Source of the DNA: Oscillospiraceae bacterium
GTDB lineage: Bacteria; Bacillota; Clostridia; Oscillospirales; Ruminococcaceae
NCBI GenBank assembly: GCA_017396055.1
Contig: JAFQND010000350.1
Location: forward strand, 1-10,643
Length of the DNA stretch: 10,643 bases
Reading direction: 5' to 3'
The notes under the pieces were generated by a model, which saw only the letters and a list, made by a program, of their open reading frames with translations, was not told the origin of the DNA and did no database searches. Positions 6,552 to 10,643 of this stretch are shown one piece after another. A program made the translations under genes and the position numbers. The stretch's first letter is position 1. Each line of letters opens with the position of its first letter.

Positions 6552-7706
6552 ATGAAAAAAGAACAGCTGAAAAAACTGACGGGCATTCTGACCTTTGTCA
6601 ACCGGCTCATCCCCAAAAGCCCTAAAAAGATCGTCTTTTACAGCAACATGGGTTTCCGCGACAACGTAAAAGCCGTCTATGATTATCTCATCACCTGTCC
6701 CGGCGCCGCAAAGTACAAGATCATCTGCGCTGTCAGCGACTGGCAGGATTTTGTCACCCGTGAACATCCGAAAAACGTGAAATTTGTCAGCCCGGTAAAG
6801 GGCGTGCCCCACTTCTTTACCTCGAAATATTTCTTCTATTCTTTCGGCAAATATCCCATCAAGCCTTCCGGAAAACAGATGGTGGTCAATGTCTGGCACG
6901 GTTCGCCTTTAAAGACCATCGGCAACTATCTCAACGACGAGGACCAGAATTTCTTCACCATCCTCCTTGCCGCATCGGATTTCTTCAAACCTATCATGCA
7001 GAAGGCCTTTAACTGCCGTCCCGAACAGGTGGTGGTCTGCGGCCATCCCAGAAACGATGCGCTCTTCCGCCCCGGTGAACCGCTTGAACAGCTGGGCCTT
7101 TCGGGAAACTGGAAACGGCTGATCCTCTGGCTGCCCACTTTCCGGCAGTCTGCCTTCCTGGGCAACACTGACACCGAGTCCCAGGGCACCGAGACCGGAC
7201 TGCCCATTCTGACTTCCCGCGAGGAGATGGAAAAGGTCAACGAGATGCTCAAAGCATCCGAGACGCTGATGATCGCCAAGATCCATCCCGCACAGGACCT
7301 GGACCAGATCGACACGAGAGGATTTTCCAATATCCGTATCGTCACCAACGATCAGATGCAGGCTGCCGAATGTGATCTGTATGCTCTTCTGGGCTGTGCA
7401 GACGGTTTGATCACCGACTATTCCTCTGTTTATTTCGATTATCTTCTGCTGAACCGGCCTATCGGTTTTACAGTGGACGATATCGAGGAGTATATGGCAA
7501 AGCGCGGCTTTGTGGTGGATGATCCCTATCCTCTGATGCCGGGCAGATTTATCCATACCCCTGCGGAGTTTTCTGCTTTTGTAAACGAAGTCATCGCCGG
7601 CAGCGATGCCTATGAGGCCGACCGCCGCAGAGTGAATGACATTGCCAACCGCTATCACGACGGCCAGGACTGCAAGCGTGTTCTGGAGATCGCCGGTATT
7701 CTGTAA
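6552..7706 (+). CDS. TagB/TagF-like CDP-glycerol glycerophosphotransferase
   Basis: A 384-residue member of the CDP-glycerol:poly(glycerophosphate) glycerophosphotransferase family, which transfers glycerol phosphate from CDP-glycerol to a lipid-linked sugar or a growing polymer at the membrane. Characteristic blocks: KKIVFYSNMGFRDN (25-38), NVWHGSPLK with His116 (113-121), GHPRND (164-169), LPTFR (194-198), KIHPAQD with His245 (243-249), and ITDYSSVYFDY (287-297). The two His positions correspond to the essential His pair of TagF enzymes. At this size it is a single catalytic domain, closer to TagB or capsule-decorating transferases than to large TagF polymerases. TagD, which makes the CDP-glycerol donor, is encoded 47 bp downstream. 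Priming, side-chain decoration and polymerisation cannot be told apart from sequence; decoration of a repeat unit is favoured by the glycosyltransferase and Wzy-like neighbours. The start at 6552 has only a weak AAGG site. Confidence 0.9.
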   Translation: MKKEQLKKLTGILTFVNRLIPKSPKKIVFYSNMGFRDNVKAVYDYLITCPGAAKYKIICAVSDWQDFVTREHPKNVKFVSPVKGVPHFFTSKYFFYSFGKYPIKPSGKQMVVNVWHGSPLKTIGNYLNDEDQNFFTILLAASDFFKPIMQKAFNCRPEQVVVCGHPRNDALFRPGEPLEQLGLSGNWKRLILWLPTFRQSAFLGNTDTESQGTETGLPILTSREEMEKVNEMLKASETLMIAKIHPAQDLDQIDTRGFSNIRIVTNDQMQAAECDLYALLGCADGLITDYSSVYFDYLLLNRPIGFTVDDIEEYMAKRGFVVDDPYPLMPGRFIHTPAEFSAFVNEVIAGSDAYEADRRRVNDIANRYHDGQDCKRVLEIAGIL

Positions 7707-7710
7707 CACC

Positions 7711-7726
7711 AGCGGCCTGCGCCGCT
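7711..7726 (+). promoter_or_regulatory. Intercistronic hairpin before tagD
   Basis: A perfect 6-bp GC-rich stem (AGCGGC with GCCGCT) closes a CTGC loop, four bases after the preceding stop codon and 27 bases before the tagD start. Only TTCC follows, so termination would be partial at most. It may cap or stabilise an mRNA end or tune tagD expression relative to the upstream genes. Confidence 0.45.
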
Positions 7727-7753
7727 TTCCAATAAATCCGAAGGAGCAATTTT

Positions 7754-8149
7754 ATGCGTAAAGTAATCACTTACGGTACTTTTGATCTTCTGCATTATGG
7801 TCACATCAATCTTCTCCGCCGTGCCCGCGAACAGGGCGACTATCTGATCGTAGCCCTCTCCACCGACGATTTCAACCGCGGCAAGGGCAAGGAATGCTAT
7901 TTCTCCTACGAAGAGCGCAAGGCTCTGCTGGAATCCATCCGCTATGTGGATCTGGTCATCCCCGAGACCTGCTGGGAACAGAAAGTCAGCGACGTTCATG
8001 AGTTCAAGGTCGATGTCTTTGTCATGGGCAACGACTGGGAAGGAAAATTCGATTTTCTGAAGGATCACTGTGAGGTGGTCTATCTGCCCCGCACGCCCGA
8101 GATCTCCACTTCCAAGATCAAACAGGACCTTTTCACAAAGGAAAAGTGA
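7754..8149 (+). CDS. tagD: Glycerol-3-phosphate cytidylyltransferase (TagD)
   Basis: A 131-residue enzyme that makes CDP-glycerol from CTP and glycerol-3-phosphate in the cytoplasm, supplying activated glycerol phosphate for teichoic acids or phosphoglycerol-decorated capsules. It is strikingly close to Bacillus subtilis TagD over its whole length. It starts RKVITYGTFDLLHYGH, with the nucleotidyltransferase HxGH signature at 14-17. RYVDLVIPE is at 63-71, the DVFVMGNDWEGKFDFLKD block at 87-104, and the C-terminal RTPEISTSKIK (113-123) includes the family's ISTxKIK motif. The length matches the family (about 129). A good AAGGAG site sits seven bases before the ATG. It is placed between the glycerophosphotransferase that would use its product and a GT4 gene that starts one base after its stop. 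Confidence 0.97.
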   Translation: MRKVITYGTFDLLHYGHINLLRRAREQGDYLIVALSTDDFNRGKGKECYFSYEERKALLESIRYVDLVIPETCWEQKVSDVHEFKVDVFVMGNDWEGKFDFLKDHCEVVYLPRTPEISTSKIKQDLFTKEK

Positions 8150-8150
8150 G

Positions 8151-9254
8151 ATGGAGAAAGTAAAAGTACTGATGGGAGTCATCGGCAAGGGCAACGGCGG
8201 CATGTCCACCTATGCGGTGCGGCTTTTCAGGCTGCTGGACCCCGAGCGCTTTGAGGTGACTTTCCTCTCCAATGCGGCGCATCCTTTTTACGAAAAGGAT
8301 ATTCTGGAGGGCGGCGGAAAGATCGTGGTCATTCCGTCGAGAAACCGCCATCCCATTGCTTACCGGAAGGCGGTGAAGGCTGCCCTTTCGGAAGGGTATG
8401 ATGTCTGTCATGCCCATCTCGCCTCGGCGAGCAATATCGACCTGCCTCTGCTGGCGGTGAAGGCAAAGGTGCCCATGGTCATCGCCCACAGCCACAGCGG
8501 CGGCTTTGAGGGCTCAAAACTCGCCTATTATCTGCATAAATTCAACCAGAGAAAACTCCGTTCGCTGCCGGTGACCAGACTTGCCTGCTCGAAACAGGCG
8601 GGGGAGTATCTCTTCGGCAGGGTGGAATGCGGCTATGCGCCCAACGCCGTCGATCTGGAGCGCTTTTCTTTCCGCCCGGAACAGCGGGCTGCCCTCAGAG
8701 AAAAATACGGCCTTGACGGCTGTTTTACCGTGGGCTATCTGGGAAGACTCGTTCCCATCAAGAATGTTCCCTTCCTTGTGGAAGTGTTTGCAAAGCTCCA
8801 TGCCCTGACCCCGAAGGCAAAGCTTCTTCTCTGCGGTGACGGTCCCGAAGAAGCCGCTCTCAGACAGAAAGCGGAAGAGCTGGGCGTCGCCGATGATGTC
8901 ATCTTTACCGGCAATGTCTCTGACCCCGAAAACTATCTCTGTGCCATGGACTGCTTTGTGCTGCCCTCTTCCGAGGAAGGTCTGGGCCTTGTGGTCATCG
9001 AAGCCCTCGGTACCGGTATGCCCTGTTTTATCTCGGAAGCGATCCCGCCTGAGGTGGAGATCTGCCGGATGGTCAGAAGATACCGCTTTGCCGACGATAA
9101 GCAGGAGATCGCAAAAATGATGCTCAGCAGCATGGGTACGCCCCGCCGTGCGCCCCGGAAAGAACTGGAGGCTGCAGGCTTTGAAGCCCATGCCATGGCA
9201 GAAATGATGGAGAAACTTTATCTGAAAGGCTGCGGAAAGGAGGAGATCGGATGA
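8151..9254 (+). CDS. GT4-family glycosyltransferase
   Basis: A 367-residue GT-B fold retaining glycosyltransferase of the EPS/capsule type. The N-terminal acceptor domain shows the glycine-rich loop GVIGKGNGGMSTY (9-21) and the HAHLAS strand (87-92). The C-terminal donor domain shows PNAVDLERF (164-172), GYLGRLVPIKN (195-205), CGDGPEE (228-234) and the catalytic E-x7-E motif from Glu276 to Glu284 (EGLGLVVIE). The product should be a glycosidic bond on a lipid-linked glycan at the cytoplasmic face; the sugar donor is unknown. The frame is open further upstream to 8070, but the protein begins properly at the ATG at 8151, one base after the tagD stop, with AAAGGA inside the tagD 3' end. Such tight packing suggests translational coupling with tagD. 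It overlaps the next gene by four bases. Confidence 0.93.
   Translation: MEKVKVLMGVIGKGNGGMSTYAVRLFRLLDPERFEVTFLSNAAHPFYEKDILEGGGKIVVIPSRNRHPIAYRKAVKAALSEGYDVCHAHLASASNIDLPLLAVKAKVPMVIAHSHSGGFEGSKLAYYLHKFNQRKLRSLPVTRLACSKQAGEYLFGRVECGYAPNAVDLERFSFRPEQRAALREKYGLDGCFTVGYLGRLVPIKNVPFLVEVFAKLHALTPKAKLLLCGDGPEEAALRQKAEELGVADDVIFTGNVSDPENYLCAMDCFVLPSSEEGLGLVVIEALGTGMPCFISEAIPPEVEICRMVRRYRFADDKQEIAKMMLSSMGTPRRAPRKELEAAGFEAHAMAEMMEKLYLKGCGKEEIG
9236..9243 (+). promoter_or_regulatory. Near-perfect ribosome binding site for the Wzy/WaaL-like gene
   Basis: AAAGGAGG lies seven bases before the ATG at 9251, inside the 3' end of the GT4 gene. It supports this start and the ATGA stop/start overlap. Confidence 0.75.
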
Positions 9255-10643
9255 GCGATATCCGCAAAAAACTGAAAAAGGCCGGAGAAGCTTTTCTGAG
9301 CCATGACCTGTTCCGCATCGTCGTGCTGGTTCTGGTGGTGCTGCGCACCTGTGCTCTCCTCAACCCCATCATCGGCCCCTTTGTCAAGTTCACCATCGTC
9401 TGGGCAGTGCTGATCCTTGTCCGCGACCTGTTCCACGAGAGACTCTTTCTGATCAATCGCGGCAGACTGATCCTCTATCTTTTCCTGATCGGTTACGGTG
9501 TGACGGCTTTGCTCAACCGCGGGGAGAATTTCGGCCGCAACGTGGCGATGCTGGGATATCTGTGCGTCAACATGCTGGTGCTCTATGCCTATGATGTCAG
9601 ACGTCCTCCCGGCGAGGTCAAGAGGGAACTGCTGCGTCTGAGCCATGTGTTCCTGGTGATGGCATTTGTCGGTCAGCTGATCAGCCTCATCACCTTCTTC
9701 CTCGGCATCAATTTCGCCTTTACCGTTCAGGGTGAGGTCAATTATTTCGGCATGTACGAAGGCCGCCTGTGGGGCATCTTCTCCAATCCCAACGCCGGCA
9801 GCTTTTATGCCGTGCTCAGCATGATGCTCTCGACCTTCTGTATCCTCATCTGGAAGGGCAACACCCCCAGATTCTGGAAGGTCTTCTATCCCGTCAATAT
9901 CCTGGTACAGCTTCCTGTATTTTATCTTTGCGATTCCCGCGCGAGCATCATCAGCGCCTGCGTTTTCCTCGCTGTGATGCCCGTTCTGTTCGGTGTTCCC
10001 CGTCTGGTCCGTGACTGGAGCGACAAAAAGCTCCGCTCAAAACATATCTGGCAGATGCTGGTCATCTGTATCGCCCTGCCGCTGGTGCTGACCAGCCTGC
10101 AGGGAACGGTCATGAAGATCCTGCCCGAACTGGTCATCGAGTCCGGTATCTCCGAACAGCTGACCGAGACCATTGCAGCCGGTTCCGACGAGATCGAGGC
10201 CGTTGTTGTGTCGCCCGAGACCTCCGAAGAGGTGGGCCGTGATTTCGGCACCAGATTCGGCGGCAGATTCTATCTCTGGCAGGCGGGCGTTGAGATCGTC
10301 AAAAAGGCACCTCTCTTCGGTGTGGGAAGTGACAACGTCCCGACTCATGCTTATCGCTATGCGGCGAGATATTTCACCGATTTCGGCTCGAATGTCTATC
10401 TGCCCGGCGTAAACGGCGGCATGCACAACCTGATCTTCCAGCTGGCAGCCTCTTCCGGCCTTGTGGGCCTTGGATTGTTTTTGCTGTTCGGCGTTCTTGT
10501 GCTGATCCGCGCCGTGCGCTATTACATCTGGATGATCAGAAACAACCGCTTCAATTCCATTGCGGTCACCGCCATTGCCGTGGTGCTGGTCATCCTGCTC
10601 CGCAGCATGCTGGACGTGGGTATTGTCTATGGTATCTATGAAC
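9251..10643 (+). CDS. O-antigen ligase/Wzy-like polymerase, membrane protein (3' end cut by window)
   Basis: This frame stays open to the window edge (464 complete codons). Hand translation gives a polytopic membrane protein of the O-antigen ligase/polymerase type, which joins or transfers lipid-linked glycan units at the outer face of the membrane. Hydrophobic segments lie near 21-40, 46-60, 72-87, 98-113, 131-155, 183-200, 211-226, 231-249, 267-283, 396-420 and 436-455. Family features include GRLWGIFSNPNAGS (171-184), DSRASIIS (228-235), and the stretch RFYLWQAGVEIVKKAPLFGVG (339-359) followed by HN (392-393) before the next membrane segment. Residues about 284-390 form the large external loop usual for Wzy/WaaL proteins, with an unusually acidic part at 297-331. 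The ATG overlaps the GT4 stop as ATGA. Ligase and polymerase roles cannot be separated by sequence; a polymerase suits a Gram-positive glycan operon better. Confidence 0.85.
   Translation, partial: MSDIRKKLKKAGEAFLSHDLFRIVVLVLVVLRTCALLNPIIGPFVKFTIVWAVLILVRDLFHERLFLINRGRLILYLFLIGYGVTALLNRGENFGRNVAMLGYLCVNMLVLYAYDVRRPPGEVKRELLRLSHVFLVMAFVGQLISLITFFLGINFAFTVQGEVNYFGMYEGRLWGIFSNPNAGSFYAVLSMMLSTFCILIWKGNTPRFWKVFYPVNILVQLPVFYLCDSRASIISACVFLAVMPVLFGVPRLVRDWSDKKLRSKHIWQMLVICIALPLVLTSLQGTVMKILPELVIESGISEQLTETIAAGSDEIEAVVVSPETSEEVGRDFGTRFGGRFYLWQAGVEIVKKAPLFGVGSDNVPTHAYRYAARYFTDFGSNVYLPGVNGGMHNLIFQLAASSGLVGLGLFLLFGVLVLIRAVRYYIWMIRNNRFNSIAVTAIAVVLVILLRSMLDVGIVYGIYE

Noticed and set aside
5678..6616. Minus-strand open frame (312 codons) opposite the GT2 gene
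   Set aside because: Antisense to a GT2 protein with all expected motifs; no independent support.

Overview
The window looks like chromosomal DNA from a low-to-mid GC Gram-positive anaerobe, most likely a gut member of the Clostridia (Ruminococcaceae/Oscillospiraceae-like). This is inferred from strong GGAGG ribosome binding sites, a glycerol-3-phosphate cytidylyltransferase of the teichoic-acid type, a PurF-like protein that keeps the Fe-S cysteines of the Bacillus type, and AraC and P-type ATPase families common in that group. No rRNA, tRNA, CRISPR array, insertion sequence or phage gene was seen.

Left part (1-5533), all on the minus strand. Read in the direction of transcription it holds: a P2-type calcium ATPase (5533-2867); an AraC-family regulator with its own promoter and an overlapping palindrome (2692-1541); and, 84 bp later, a PurF-like protein (1456-53) that ends at a clear intrinsic terminator. 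The PurF-like protein keeps its PRPP loop and four Fe-S-type cysteines but has lost the catalytic N-terminal cysteine and every other glutamine-site residue I could align.

Right part (5618-10643), all on the plus strand. A strong sigma-A-type promoter with an extended -10 fires away from the ATPase gene. It drives a compact surface-polysaccharide operon: GT2 glycosyltransferase, TagB/TagF-like glycerophosphotransferase, TagD (CDP-glycerol synthesis), GT4 glycosyltransferase, and an O-antigen-ligase/Wzy-like membrane protein cut by the window end. The genes are tightly packed (gaps of 19, 47 and 1 bp, then a 4-bp overlap). The leader carries two small hairpins, and a third hairpin lies just before tagD.

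Taken together, the right part probably makes and polymerises a cell-surface glycan carrying glycerol phosphate: TagD makes CDP-glycerol, the TagB/F-like enzyme transfers glycerol phosphate, the GT2 and GT4 enzymes add sugars, and the Wzy/WaaL-like protein polymerises or ligates lipid-linked units. The last protein was translated by hand because its frame runs off the end of the window.
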